A stretch of DNA of 64,000 nucleotides from an uncultured Collinsella sp. (GCA_900759045.1 CAAETU010000079.1:1-64000), one strand, 5' to 3'. Shown: positions 53,060 through 62,169, numbered from the stretch's first letter. Numbers and translations are program-made. Notes: generated by a model from the sequence alone, not told the origin.

Positions 53060-53930
53060 TTTGTTGAGCTCGGTGGGCGGCGCGACGGGCACGGGCTTCT
53101 TGGATTTCCTCCAAGTGACTGATGATCTCGGAAGCGCTCTCCTCGATTGCCTTGCCGTCGGTTCGCACCACAAAGCAGCCCAGTCGCTTCATAAGGGCGC
53201 GGGCCTCCTCAAGCTCACTGCGCACGCTCTCGGGCTCGGCATAGGAGCCGGCGACGGCGCGAGCATAGTCATCGCCCAAGCGGCTATCACGAATCTCGGA
53301 GATAACGTCAACGGTCGAAATCAAGCCGAACAACCGCATCGGGTCAACCTCGTAAATCGACTTAGGCGGCTCCATGTCATGGGCCAACGGAACATTGGCA
53401 ACCTTATAACCTTGATAGGCCAAATACATCGACAGCGGCGTCTTGGACGTGCGCGATACGCCCAGCAGCACGATATCGGCACCCGACAGATCGTCGCAAC
53501 CGCGCCCGTCATCGTGTTCAACGAAATACTCCATGGCCTCGATGCGATGGAAATAGCGGTCATCGGTCTTGTGAATCACGCCCGCGACGCCCTTGGGCGA
53601 CGCACCGATAAGCGACGACAGCACGGCGAGCGTCGGACCGATCAGGTCGACCGAGCGAATATGCAACATGCTCAAATAATCGAGCACGCGGGCGCGAAGC
53701 GCCGGATCGACAATGGTATGGAACACGGCAATATCGCGATGGTCCGCATCGACACGCGGCCCCACAAACGACTTGACCTGCTCCACCGAGGTCACCTTGG
53801 GCAGGCGCAAGAGATGAAAAGCCCCTTCATCAAATTGCCCGGACGCCGCAAGCACCACCTCACAAGCGGTATCACCGAGCGAGTCGGAGATAACGATAAC
53901 GGTGGGACGAGCGGTGACCGGGCAATCCAT
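53055..53930 (-). CDS. Pyruvate,phosphate dikinase regulatory protein (PDRP/PpsR, DUF299)
   Basis: Bifunctional ADP-dependent kinase and Pi-dependent phosphorylase that switches PPDK (or PEP synthase) off and on by a threonine next to the catalytic histidine. The 291-residue product has the P-loop-like G-V-S-R-T-S-K-T-P-L-S near residue 157 and a conserved I-H-K-T-D-D-R-Y-F-H-R. The ATG has AAGGAG upstream. Next to ppdK, so PPDK is the likely target. Its stop codon lies within the palindromic repeat. Confidence 0.93.
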   Translation of the reverse strand: MDCPVTARPTVIVISDSLGDTACEVVLAASGQFDEGAFHLLRLPKVTSVEQVKSFVGPRVDADHRDIAVFHTIVDPALRARVLDYLSMLHIRSVDLIGPTLAVLSSLIGASPKGVAGVIHKTDDRYFHRIEAMEYFVEHDDGRGCDDLSGADIVLLGVSRTSKTPLSMYLAYQGYKVANVPLAHDMEPPKSIYEVDPMRLFGLISTVDVISEIRDSRLGDDYARAVAGSYAEPESVRSELEEARALMKRLGCFVVRTDGKAIEESASEIISHLEEIQEARARRAAHRAQQK

Positions 53931-53964
53931 GCGGGGCTCCTTTTGCGCTTATGCGCAGGCTGGC

Positions 53965-56061
53965 TTACTTTTTGCGAGCAAGCTCACCGATGTTTGCGAT
54001 GCCGGAGAAAACGGCCTCGAAGCGGTTGAGCAGCTTAAGGCGATTATCGCGGAGCTGCTCGTCCTTGTCCATGACCATGACCTCGTCGAAGAAGCGGTCG
54101 ATGGGGGCACGCAGAGCTGCAAGGGCGGCAAATGCGGACGGGTAATCCTCGGCAGCAAGGGCGGCATCGACAGCGGTCTGAGCAGCCTCGGAGGCGTCGG
54201 CGAGCGCGAGCTCGGCCTCGCCCATCAGGCTGCGGTCGTACTCCGCACCAAGCTCGGGCTTGGAGATGTGCGCGGCGCGGGCATAGGCGGTAGCCAGGTT
54301 GTCGAAGGTCTCGGCGTCGTTCTTGCGGGCCTCGTCGAGTGCGGCGCAGCGGGCGAAGAAGACAGACGGGGCGATGATGTGCACCGCGGAGACGGCGGCG
54401 ACGGTATCGGCGGGAATCTTCTCATCGCGGGCCATGCTCACCAGGCGGCCGTGGAAGAAGTCGCGGACCTGCTGGGCGACCTCGGCGGCGTCAAACTCAA
54501 TGCCCTGCTCGCTATAGAGCTCAAGGGCGAAGTCGATCAGCGACGTGGGGTCGATCGGCAGACGATCGCGCAGGATGTTGATGATGCCGATGGCGGCGCG
54601 ACGCAGCGCGTAGGGGTCCGAAGAGCCGGTCGGGGGCTCGCCGATGGCAAAAATACCGGCAATGGTATCGAGCTTGTCGGCACAGGCAACGATGCAGCCA
54701 GCGGTGCCCTCGGGCAGCTCATCGCCGGCGAAGCGGGGACGATAATGATCGCGAATGGCGTGGGCGACCTCGTCGTTCTCCCCCATCGCAGAGGCATAAT
54801 AACCGCCCATCACGCCCTGCTGGCTCGTGAACTCGACGACGGCGTTGGATACCAGGTCGGCCTTGCACAGGTGCGCGGCGCGAGCGGCATCGGCGGCAAG
54901 GTGGGCACCCAGATGCGCCTCGCGAGCGATGGCGAGCGCGAGCTGCTCAATGCGCTCGGACTTGGCGAGCACGCTGCCGAGCTTCTCCTGGAAGGCGACC
55001 TTGGCCAGACGCTCGCGGAACTCGTCGAGGGAGATCTTAAGGTCCTCCTCGTAGAAGAACTTGGCGTCGTCCAGACGGGCACGCACGACGCGCTCGTTGC
55101 CGTCGATCACACGCTCGGCATTCTCGGGCTTGCTGTTGGAAACGACCACGAACTCACGCGTGAGCTTGCCCTCGCCGTCGTAGATCGGGAAGTAGCGCTG
55201 GTTGGTGAGCATAGACTCGCAGATAATCTCGTGCGGGACCTTGAGGAACTCCTCATCGAAGGTACCGACAAGCACCGTCGGCCACTCGCAGAGATTGATG
55301 ACCTCCTCAAAGACCTTCTTGGGCGTGTCGACATGGCAGCCGGGGCGAGCAGCCTCGACCTCGGCGATGCCGGCAAGGATGGCCTCACGACGACGCTCGG
55401 CAGAAAGCACGCCGGCGTCCTCGAGCACCTGCTCGTAGACGGCGGGGCTGGCGACCACATGGTCACCGGGGCCAAGTACGCGATGGCCACGCGTGGTGTT
55501 GCCACTCGTCACGTCGGCAAACGACACGGGCACGACGTCCTCGCCCAAAAGGCAGCAGATCCAACGGACCGGACGAACAAACGTAGCGTGCTCGTGGCCC
55601 CAGCGCTGGCTGCGGTAGTTGGGCCACTGCAGGCCGGCGATGGTCTTCTCGCACAGGGCCGTCAGGATCGGGGTAGCCGGTGCGGAGGGAATGTTCTTCT
55701 CGGCGAACACGTACTCGCGGCCGTCAGTGTCCTCGCGTCGAACCAGATCCTCGGCAGCCACACCGCACTTGCGGGCGAAGCCCTGAGCGGCCTTGGTGGC
55801 GTTGCCGTCGGCATCAAAGGCAATGTTTGCCGCGGGGCCGCGCTTGACCTCATGGACCTCATCGGTCGCGGTGGCGACGTTGGCCACGAGCGCAGCCAAA
55901 CGGCGCGGGCTCGAGATCACGCGGACCTCGCCATGGGCCAGACCGGCCTCGTCGAGACCCTTGGCGATCATGGTGCCAAGCTGCTTGACGGCATTGTTCA
56001 GCGGTGCGGAGGGCATTTCCTCCGTACCGATCTCAAACAGGAAATCCTTAGCGTCTGCCAT
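53965..56061 (-). CDS. glyS: Glycyl-tRNA synthetase beta subunit
   Basis: Tetrameric alpha2-beta2 GlyRS; beta carries tRNA recognition. The 698-residue product starts F-L-F-E-I-G-T-E-E-M-P, has the HD-like central region, and a C-terminal anticodon-binding DALR-like end. ATG with GAGGTG upstream, 3 bases after glyQ. The Gly-tRNA synthetase here is therefore the bacterial two-subunit type. Confidence 0.96.
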   Translation of the reverse strand: MADAKDFLFEIGTEEMPSAPLNNAVKQLGTMIAKGLDEAGLAHGEVRVISSPRRLAALVANVATATDEVHEVKRGPAANIAFDADGNATKAAQGFARKCGVAAEDLVRREDTDGREYVFAEKNIPSAPATPILTALCEKTIAGLQWPNYRSQRWGHEHATFVRPVRWICCLLGEDVVPVSFADVTSGNTTRGHRVLGPGDHVVASPAVYEQVLEDAGVLSAERRREAILAGIAEVEAARPGCHVDTPKKVFEEVINLCEWPTVLVGTFDEEFLKVPHEIICESMLTNQRYFPIYDGEGKLTREFVVVSNSKPENAERVIDGNERVVRARLDDAKFFYEEDLKISLDEFRERLAKVAFQEKLGSVLAKSERIEQLALAIAREAHLGAHLAADAARAAHLCKADLVSNAVVEFTSQQGVMGGYYASAMGENDEVAHAIRDHYRPRFAGDELPEGTAGCIVACADKLDTIAGIFAIGEPPTGSSDPYALRRAAIGIINILRDRLPIDPTSLIDFALELYSEQGIEFDAAEVAQQVRDFFHGRLVSMARDEKIPADTVAAVSAVHIIAPSVFFARCAALDEARKNDAETFDNLATAYARAAHISKPELGAEYDRSLMGEAELALADASEAAQTAVDAALAAEDYPSAFAALAALRAPIDRFFDEVMVMDKDEQLRDNRLKLLNRFEAVFSGIANIGELARKK

Positions 56062-56064
56062 GGC

Positions 56065-56976
56065 TTACGCCACCTCGCCTTCCTGATCGGCATTCTCGTT
56101 GATTCCGGCGACCTCGGCCATATAGGCCTCGCAGCACGCCTTGGCGACGGCGCGGACGCGCAGGATGTAGTTGGCACGCTCGACCGCGGACAGCGCACCG
56201 CGGGCATCGAGCAGGTTGAAGGCGTGGCTGCACTTCATGACGCAGTCGTATGCGGGCAGCGGCAGCTTGCGCTCAAGGCAGGAGTGGCACTCGGCCTCGT
56301 AGTCGTCAAACTTCTGACGCATCATCTCGACGTTGGCGACCTCAAAGTTGTAAGCGCTAAACTCGCGCTCGTTCTCCAGGAACACGTCGCCATAGGTCAT
56401 CGGCGTGCCATCGGGCAGGTAGCTCCAAACCAGGTCGTAGACGGAGTTGACACCCTGGGCGTACATGGCGATACGCTCCAGGCCATAGGTGATCTCGACG
56501 GGCACGGGGTCGACCTCGATGCCGCCCACCTGCTGGAAGTACGTAAACTGCGTGACCTCCATGCCGTTGAGCCAGACCTCCCAGCCAAGGCCCCAGGCGC
56601 CCAGGGTCGGGCTCTCCCAGTCATCCTCGACAAAACGGACGTCATGGTCGTTGGGGTCCAGGCCGATAGCGGCAAGAGACCCCAGGTAAAGCTCCTGGGC
56701 GTTGACCGGAGACGGCTTGATGAGCACCTGGAACTGATAGTAGTGCTGCATGCGGTTGGGGTTCTCGCCGTAGCGGCCGTCGGCAGGACGGCGGCAAGGC
56801 TGAGCGTAGCAGGTGCGCCACTCGGCGGGACCGAGCGAGCGCAGCGTGGTCGCGGTGTGGAAGGTACCGGCACCGACCTCGGAGTCATAGGGCTGCATAA
56901 TGACGCAGCCCTGCTCGCCCCAGTACTGCTGGAGGCGCAGGATGATGTCTTGGAAGGAAAGCGATGAAGCGTTCAT
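56065..56976 (-). CDS. glyQ: Glycyl-tRNA synthetase alpha subunit
   Basis: Catalytic class II subunit that forms glycyl-adenylate. The 303-residue product begins [18 protein letters not shown] and has [14 protein letters not shown] and the [12 protein letters not shown] motif 2 region. ATG with GAGGGGA upstream. It heads the glyQ-glyS unit with its own promoter. Confidence 0.97.
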   Translation of the reverse strand: MNASSLSFQDIILRLQQYWGEQGCVIMQPYDSEVGAGTFHTATTLRSLGPAEWRTCYAQPCRRPADGRYGENPNRMQHYYQFQVLIKPSPVNAQELYLGSLAAIGLDPNDHDVRFVEDDWESPTLGAWGLGWEVWLNGMEVTQFTYFQQVGGIEVDPVPVEITYGLERIAMYAQGVNSVYDLVWSYLPDGTPMTYGDVFLENEREFSAYNFEVANVEMMRQKFDDYEAECHSCLERKLPLPAYDCVMKCSHAFNLLDARGALSAVERANYILRVRAVAKACCEAYMAEVAGINENADQEGEVA

Positions 56977-57022
56977 GCCTCTAATATCCCCTCGTCGAAA
57001 CGATTACACGGTTAGGTACTGT

Positions 57023-57052
57023 ACTATAGCGGTTTTTAATCGATAGTGCCGA
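57023..57052 (-). promoter_or_regulatory. Predicted promoter of glyQ-glyS
   Basis: Minus-strand TATAGT (57023-57028) with TCGGCA 18 bases upstream, within the last codons of lepB. It places the start about 40 bases before glyQ. The GCTATAGT core matches the rpsT and rpmB promoters. Confidence 0.5.
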
Positions 57053-57599
57053 TGCGGTTGAGCGGCCAGTAGCGCACAAGCGCCACGGCGATCAAATCAG
57101 AGCGATCGACGGGACCAAAGTAGCGTGAGTCGGCAGAGTTTTCGCGGTTGTCACCCATCACCCACACGCACCCGTCGGGAACGGTGTAGGGATAGCTTAC
57201 CTGAGCGCCGGGAGCCTGGACCGAAAGCGGCCAGCTCATGCCGGTCGTGTAGTCCTCGTCGAGCGCTTGGCCGTCAACGACCACCTTGCCGTCCTGAAGG
57301 TCGACCGTCTGGCCGGCCGTGGCAATAACACGCTTGACGAGAACATCGTGCTCAGAGGTGCCATCGGGGTTGTGGAACACCACGATATCGCCTTGGCTGA
57401 CGGGCTGGCCGAGCTCGAGGCTCACCTTTTGCGCCAAGATCTGGTCGCCGATCTCGATCGTGGACTCCATGGAACCGGTGGGCACCACAAAGGGCTCGAC
57501 CACAAACGAGCGAATTAGGAAGGTGGCGACAAGTGCGATCGCGACGACCACGATCCACTCAAACGCACCCTTTAGCACGGAATGCTGCGCTGGAACCAT
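57036..57599 (-). CDS. lepB: Signal peptidase I
   Basis: Membrane serine protease that removes signal peptides. One N-terminal anchor (near residues 10-33), then catalytic Ser in P-T-G-S-M-E-S-T and Lys in V-L-V-K-R-V-I-A, with a late G-D-N-R-E-N-S-A-D-S-R box. It is 187 residues. ATG 57599 has GAGGAG upstream and follows trmD by 2 bases. Confidence 0.96.
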   Translation of the reverse strand: MVPAQHSVLKGAFEWIVVVAIALVATFLIRSFVVEPFVVPTGSMESTIEIGDQILAQKVSLELGQPVSQGDIVVFHNPDGTSEHDVLVKRVIATAGQTVDLQDGKVVVDGQALDEDYTTGMSWPLSVQAPGAQVSYPYTVPDGCVWVMGDNRENSADSRYFGPVDRSDLIAVALVRYWPLNRIGTID

Positions 57600-57601
57600 T
57601 C

Positions 57602-58360
57602 TCACTCCTCGTTCTGCGAATACGATGCGTCCAGAATCTCCTGCGCGTAAGCGCGCTCCTCGGGCGTAAGCCGCGCCGTCTCGATCAGGTCGGGACGCCA
57701 ACGGCAGGTACGCTCGATGGCATTCTTACGGCGCCAGGCGTCAACCTTGGCATGGTCGCCGCTCACGAGCACCGGCGGCACGCCCTCGCCGTTGAACTCG
57801 GCGGGGCGGGTGTACTGCGCGTACTCGAGCAGGCCACCGTCCTCGGCAGTCGAGAACGACTCATCGACGTTGCTCATCTCGTCACCAAGGGCGCCGGGAA
57901 TCAGACGCACGACGGCATCGGCAACGACCATAGCGGGAAGCTCGCCGCCCGTGAGCACGTAGTCACCGATCGACAGGCGCTCGTCGGCATACGCATACGC
58001 GCGCTCGTCGACGCCCTCGTAGCGGCTGCATACAAACAGCAGACGCTCGCTTTTGAGCAGGCGCTCGGCCACATGCTGCGTAAAGGGTTCGCCGCAGGGC
58101 GTAAAGAACACCACGGTGGGCTTGGGACCCTCGGAGCTAATAGCCTCGATGGCCTCGGCGATGGGCTCGACCTTCATGAGCATGCCCTGCCCGCCGCCGT
58201 ACGGCTCGTCATCGACAGTACGATGACGGTCGTGCGTCCAGTCACGCAGGTTGTAGGCCTTAAAATCAAAAAGGCCGGCCTTGCGGGCGCGGCCCAAGAT
58301 CGACGTGGACATGACGGGCTCAAACATCTCGGGAAAGACCGAAAGGGTCTCAATCAGCAT
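57602..58360 (-). CDS. trmD: tRNA (guanine37-N1)-methyltransferase
   Basis: SAM-dependent, essential maker of m1G37 that prevents frameshifting. The 252-residue SPOUT-fold product has the trefoil knot region G-D-Y-V-L-T-G-G-E-L-P-A and the late Y-T-R-P-A-E-F. ATG with GGAGG upstream, 10 bases after rimM. Confidence 0.97.
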   Translation of the reverse strand: MLIETLSVFPEMFEPVMSTSILGRARKAGLFDFKAYNLRDWTHDRHRTVDDEPYGGGQGMLMKVEPIAEAIEAISSEGPKPTVVFFTPCGEPFTQHVAERLLKSERLLFVCSRYEGVDERAYAYADERLSIGDYVLTGGELPAMVVADAVVRLIPGALGDEMSNVDESFSTAEDGGLLEYAQYTRPAEFNGEGVPPVLVSGDHAKVDAWRRKNAIERTCRWRPDLIETARLTPEERAYAQEILDASYSQNEE

Positions 58361-58370
58361 GTTTTCCTCC

Positions 58371-58892
58371 CTACTTGTCCATATCGATCAAACCGTCCAT
58401 AACGTGGACGGAAATTGTCCCCTGATCGGGAAGATCGAGCACAACCTGCTCGATCACGGGAATCAGCACCTCGCCGTACCGATCGCCCTCGACAACCCAA
58501 ACATCGTTGGCGGGCGTCGACATGATCTCGACAATTGTGCCGAGCGAGCCAAAGCGCTCGTCGACCACCTCGCGACCCATCAGGTCGGTATAGGCGGCGT
58601 CGAGTGAATCGAGCTCAAAGTCGTCACGATTTGCCAGCACGTAGCATCCGGTGATGCCCTCGGCGGCTGTCAAGTCGTCAATGCCCTCAAACGAGACCAG
58701 ATCGCCATCGCCCGTATCGGTGACGGATGTGACCGTGCAAAAACGGTCGCGCTTGAGCGCCGGCGGCGTCAAGGCGACGCGCATACCCGGCGTCAATACA
58801 GAAGGAAGCCCCCGCAGCGGCTGCGCGAGGACCTCCCCCTTCCTTCCGTGCGGCTTGACCACACGGGCGATGTTTTTGTACTGGGACCTCAA
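58371..58892 (-). CDS. rimM: Ribosome maturation factor RimM
   Basis: 16S rRNA processing factor that binds S19. The 173-residue product starts I-A-R-V-V-K-P-H-G-R-K-G-E-V and has the PRC-barrel half later (V-D-E-R-F-G-S-L-G-T-I-V-E-I). The TTG start is the only one that keeps the family N-terminus; its AGGA is close (2 bases), so initiation may be coupled to the KH gene, whose stop is 4 bases upstream. Confidence 0.93.
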   Translation of the reverse strand: MRSQYKNIARVVKPHGRKGEVLAQPLRGLPSVLTPGMRVALTPPALKRDRFCTVTSVTDTGDGDLVSFEGIDDLTAAEGITGCYVLANRDDFELDSLDAAYTDLMGREVVDERFGSLGTIVEIMSTPANDVWVVEGDRYGEVLIPVIEQVVLDLPDQGTISVHVMDGLIDMDK

Positions 58893-58896
58893 GGTC

Positions 58897-59181
58897 CTAG
58901 CCCAGAACCTCTACCTCGACTGCAGTGTCGAGGCGAGCGGCCAGTGCACGGGCGAGCGTGCGAATGGCCTTGATGGTACGGCCACGACGGCCGATGACCT
59001 TAGCGACATCATCCTCGGCAACCGAAACCTCAATCGTGGAGGCGTCGTCACCGTCGATGACCTCAAGGCTCACGGAATCCGGGTCGTCGACGATCTGAAC
59101 AACGAGATATTCGACGAGATCGGCGATGCGATCTGAGAGCATTGCCTCACCCTCGAGCCGTGCAGCGTCAACCTCAGGCAC
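58897..59181 (-). CDS. khpA: KH-domain RNA-binding protein (KhpA-like)
   Basis: Small RNA-binding protein linked in Gram-positive bacteria to cell-size control and to ProQ/Hfq-like roles with KhpB. The 94-residue product has a KH motif V-I-G-R-R-G-R-T-I-K-A-I-R near residue 65. GTG start with GAGGAG upstream, 3 bases after rpsP. The rpsP-khpA-rimM-trmD order is conserved. Confidence 0.92.
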   Translation of the reverse strand: MPEVDAARLEGEAMLSDRIADLVEYLVVQIVDDPDSVSLEVIDGDDASTIEVSVAEDDVAKVIGRRGRTIKAIRTLARALAARLDTAVEVEVLG

Positions 59182-59184
59182 GAT

Positions 59185-59526
59185 TTACTCCTCGGCGCCC
59201 TCAGCGGCCTCAGCGGCAGCCTTAGCGGCCTCGGCCTCTTTGGCGAGCTGCTTCTTGGACTTCTTGACGACGGTCTCGGTCTTCTCGCCCTCGTTGGCGG
59301 CCTTGACCAGAGCAGCGACAGCGTCGGTGAGCTGAGCGCCCTTGGACTGCCAGTCGGCGATCTTCTCGAGATCGAGGTTGATGGTCTTGGGGGCGGTCAT
59401 CGGGTTGTAGCGGCCAACCTCCTCGATGATACGACCGTCACGCGGGGCGCGGGAATCGGCGACGACGACACGGTAGTACGGACGCTTCTTAGCGCCGTGA
59501 CGAGCAAGGCGAATCTTGACTGCCAA
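59185..59526 (-). CDS. rpsP: 30S ribosomal protein S16
   Basis: Small-subunit assembly protein. The core ([20 protein letters not shown]) is followed by an Ala/Glu/Lys-rich tail of about 30 residues, common in actinobacteria. The TTG at 59526 has GGAGG seven bases upstream; the longer form starting with unrelated sequence is rejected. First gene of the khpA-rimM-trmD-lepB run. Confidence 0.95.
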   Translation of the reverse strand: MAVKIRLARHGAKKRPYYRVVVADSRAPRDGRIIEEVGRYNPMTAPKTINLDLEKIADWQSKGAQLTDAVAALVKAANEGEKTETVVKKSKKQLAKEAEAAKAAAEAAEGAEE

Positions 59527-59582
59527 AGGAAACTCCTCCAACCAAGCAGCTTTAGGCTGCAACTACAAACAAACAGTTGAAC

Positions 59583-59611
59583 ATAATACGCCATCGACGC
59601 GGGCAGGTGAA
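59583..59611 (-). promoter_or_regulatory. Promoter of rpsP operon
   Basis: Minus-strand TTCACC (59606-59611) and TATTAT (59583-59588) separated by 17 bases, about 57 bases before the rpsP start. Confidence 0.65.
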
Positions 59612-59715
59612 GTCCGTGAGACCAACTTCTTCGGTGTAGTCGAAGGCAAATCCATATCTTAGACAAGAAATCGCGATTTGCAAGCACATCCACGCACCCC
59701 ACATGAGCTGCGCGG

Positions 59716-59721
59716 TATACT
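59716..59721 (+). promoter_or_regulatory. Promoter -10 of dinB, next to the start codon
   Basis: TATACT ends only six bases before the dinB ATG, so transcription should begin at or next to the A of ATG. This predicts a leaderless mRNA; no Shine-Dalgarno is present in that gap. Confidence 0.6.
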
Positions 59722-59727
59722 CATGCC

Positions 59728-60981
59728 ATGAAAAGACGCGAACATACATACGGTTATGAGGATGCTGCGGGCGTCACGCCGCCGCCCTGGACGGGACCGG
59801 CGGTGGGCCTCATGGATCTCGATGCATTTTTTGCGAGCGTAGAGATGCTCGATCATCCCGAGTGGCGCGGCAAGCCGCTCATCGTGGGTGGCGATGCCGA
59901 TTCCCGCGGCGTCGTGTCCACCTGCTCATACGAGGCGCGTCGCTTTGGCGTGCACTCCGCCATGCCCTCGGCCGAGGCACAGCGCCTCTGTCCGCAGGCC
60001 ATTTGGACGCATGGGCATTTCGATCGCTACCACGAGATCAGCGCGCAGGTCATGGCGATTCTCGCCGATGAGACACCGCGCGTGGAGCGCGTGTCCATCG
60101 ACGAGGCCTTTATCGATATCACACCGGGCCGCTTTGCACCCGAAGACCCGCTGCTGGTTGCGCGGCGTATAAGCGACCGCGTGGCAGCACTGGGAGTGAC
60201 CTGCTCCATTGGCGTGGGCTGCAACAAGACGGTCGCAAAGATCGCAAGCGAGCGGGACAAGCCGTTTGGGCTGACCATCGTGCGCCCCGGAACCGAGCAG
60301 CGCTTTTTGGCCGCGCTGCCGGTATCTGCCATGAGCGGCATCGGGCGCTCGGCCGAGGAGCGACTGCGCCGCATGCGCATCTACACGCTCGGCGAGCTGT
60401 CACGCGCACCGGAATCTACCCTGGCATCTATTTTTGGTGTCAACGGCGAACGCATGCGCCAGCGTGCGCTGGGACTCGAAATCTCCGAAGTCACGAGCCT
60501 TGATGAAGAGCGCGAGGTCAAGTCGGTCAGCAATGAACGCACCTTTGCGAACGATTTAACTGAGCGCGGGGACATCGAAGCGGCGATTGCACTATTGGGA
60601 GAGTCAGTGGGACGCCGCCTACGCCGCCAAGGACTAACGGGCGCCACGGTGACGCTCAAGCTCAAGTATTCGTATGGAAGCGGTCGCTCGGCACAGCGCC
60701 GGCTGCCACATCCGACCGACGATGAGAACATTTTTGTGGCGGTGGCGCTCGAGCTGCTCGACAACATCTGGCAGGAAGGCATGCATGTGCGCCTGGCGGG
60801 CATCGGCATGAGCGACTTCGACCATCAGGGCGGCATCCAGACCGACCTGTTCTGCGAAATCGACGACCGCGGAGCCCAATCCAGCGACCGTCGCGACCTC
60901 TCAGTCGCTATCGACGCCGTCCGAGACAAGTTCGGCGACACCGCCCTATCCTTCGGCCGTCAATCCCGCTTCAACGATTAG
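59728..60981 (+). CDS. dinB: DNA polymerase IV (Y family)
   Basis: Low-fidelity translesion polymerase. The palm motif M-D-L-D-A-F-F-A-S-V-E lies at residues 29-39, S-I-D-E-A-F follows, then the thumb HhH and little-finger domains; the last residues lack an obvious beta-clamp QL motif that I can name with confidence (S-F-G-R-Q-S-R-F-N-D is close to the end). It is 417 residues. About 28 extra residues precede the palm. It is a single plus-strand gene and probably leaderless; I see no clear actinobacterial LexA box. Confidence 0.93.
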   Translation: MKRREHTYGYEDAAGVTPPPWTGPAVGLMDLDAFFASVEMLDHPEWRGKPLIVGGDADSRGVVSTCSYEARRFGVHSAMPSAEAQRLCPQAIWTHGHFDRYHEISAQVMAILADETPRVERVSIDEAFIDITPGRFAPEDPLLVARRISDRVAALGVTCSIGVGCNKTVAKIASERDKPFGLTIVRPGTEQRFLAALPVSAMSGIGRSAEERLRRMRIYTLGELSRAPESTLASIFGVNGERMRQRALGLEISEVTSLDEEREVKSVSNERTFANDLTERGDIEAAIALLGESVGRRLRRQGLTGATVTLKLKYSYGSGRSAQRRLPHPTDDENIFVAVALELLDNIWQEGMHVRLAGIGMSDFDHQGGIQTDLFCEIDDRGAQSSDRRDLSVAIDAVRDKFGDTALSFGRQSRFND

Positions 60982-60991
60982 TCACTTAGGC

Positions 60992-61032
60992 AAAAAGAAA
61001 ACCGGGCAGCTGCGAATGGAGCAACTGACCGG
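60992..61032 (-). terminator. Terminator of rsfS
   Basis: Minus-strand CCGG-CAG-TGC pairs with GCA-CTG-CCGG around a 7-base loop with three internal mismatches, then TTTTCTTTTT. It lies 46 bases past rsfS and opposite dinB. Confidence 0.7.
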
Positions 61033-61047
61033 CGAACGGTAGAGGGT

Positions 61048-61079
61048 AGCTAAAAAAGCCCCGTCCCAAATTAGCTACT
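61048..61079 (-). repeat. Third copy of the 32-bp palindromic repeat
   Basis: Identical over 32 bases to the right arm at 53028-53059, with GGGT in front of both. It begins at the rsfS stop codon on the minus strand, as the first copy does for the PPDK regulator. Confidence 0.9.
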
Positions 61080-61533
61080 AGAGAAGGTCGAGGGGAAGCT
61101 GGGGGGCGTCGCCCCAGAGCTTCTCGAGACGGTAGAACTCGCGCGCCTCGGGAGTGAAGACGTGGACGACGACCGAACCGTAGTCCATGAGCATCCAGGT
61201 CTTCTGCTCGCGACCCTCGATGGAAAACGGGTGCTCGCCGCAAGCCTCGGCGACCTTCTCCTCAATCTCGTCGACGATGGAATCAACCTGGCGGTTGTTG
61301 ATGCCGGTAGCGAGGACAAAGTAGTCACACACATCGGAAAGCTCAGTCAGGTCGAGCACCTGAATGTCCTCGCCTTTCTTGTCGTAGGCGGCCTGCGCGG
61401 CGGCGCGGGCGACATCCTCGGCGGCGACGCCGCTCGCGGACAGCGAGGCAGCGGTGCGGTCGGACGTGGCAACGAAACTCTTGTGCTCCACACCTTCAAG
61501 AATCTGCTCGTCGGTCATGGTCTCGTCGGCCAT
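61078..61533 (-). CDS. rsfS: Ribosomal silencing factor RsfS
   Basis: Binds L14 and blocks subunit joining when nutrients are low. The 151-residue product has the core R-Q-V-D-S-I-V-D-E-I-E-E-K and the late D-Y-G-S-V-V-V-H-V-F-T-P-E-A-R-E-F-Y. A Ser/Ala-rich N-terminus of about 45 residues is added. ATG with AGAGG upstream. It follows yqeK and nadD, the standard cluster. Confidence 0.95.
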   Translation of the reverse strand: MADETMTDEQILEGVEHKSFVATSDRTAASLSASGVAAEDVARAAAQAAYDKKGEDIQVLDLTELSDVCDYFVLATGINNRQVDSIVDEIEEKVAEACGEHPFSIEGREQKTWMLMDYGSVVVHVFTPEAREFYRLEKLWGDAPQLPLDLL

Positions 61534-61560
61534 GGAATACCTCTTTCTAGACAGCCCGAG

Positions 61561-62169
61561 CTAGCGCAGCTGGGCGTAATGGTTGTAAATCGTAATAGCC
61601 GTGGGATAAAGATAACGCCCGGTCTGGATCACATAGACCAGACCCTGCGCAAAACAGGAGAAGAACAACTCATCGAGTGAGGAATTCCCCACCATCTTGC
61701 GCAGCGCATGGGCATAATCGCCGTGGCGGTTGGGTTCGATGGCATCGGCCACAAAGACCACCATATCGAGCGGCGTCATGTCGCAAGCGCCCACGGTGTG
61801 ACGGTCGACAGCCTGAAAGACCGCCGGCGACAGCTCGGGAAAAAGCTGCGGAAGCTCATAGGCGGCAACCGGGCCATGTAAAAGCGGCGTCGCGGCAGAC
61901 GGAGAGCCGGCAATCTTAATGCCGTAATGTAGAGCGCGCGTGACCAGCTCGTCGTCGGAGAGCACCTTGTCCCAGTCATGGATCAGGCCGGCGGCAGCGG
62001 CATCAAAGCGGTCGACACCGTACACCTCGGCTAGGTGCAACGCAGTCTCGGCAACCCCGAGCGAATGCACGTAGCGCTTACGCTTATCCTTCATGCGCAC
62101 ATCGAGCAACTCGTGGATACGCGTCAAGAGAGCGCGCTCGTCGTCCTCAAACTGTTCTTCTACCGACAA
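61561..62169 (-). CDS. yqeK: HD-domain phosphohydrolase YqeK (Ap4A hydrolase type)
   Basis: Symmetric Ap4A hydrolase family. Metal-binding residues show as Y-V-H-S-L, the H-D in L-I-H-D-W-D-K and later H-G-P-V-A-A and D-R-H-T. TTG start with GGGGAG upstream; 202 residues. It sits between rsfS and nadD as in most Gram-positive bacteria. Confidence 0.93.
   Translation of the reverse strand: MSVEEQFEDDERALLTRIHELLDVRMKDKRKRYVHSLGVAETALHLAEVYGVDRFDAAAAGLIHDWDKVLSDDELVTRALHYGIKIAGSPSAATPLLHGPVAAYELPQLFPELSPAVFQAVDRHTVGACDMTPLDMVVFVADAIEPNRHGDYAHALRKMVGNSSLDELFFSCFAQGLVYVIQTGRYLYPTAITIYNHYAQLR

Noticed and set aside
53902..56967. A 1021-residue open frame on the plus strand opposite glyS, glyQ and the PPDK regulator
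   Set aside because: It lies entirely antisense to genes with clear family motifs. Its composition (Leu/Gly/Asp/Val-rich repeats) reflects the GC bias of the opposite strand, and it has no recognisable domain.
59700..59760. LexA/SOS box at dinB
   Set aside because: CGAAC occurs just after the start codon but its GTTCG partner at the right spacing is absent.
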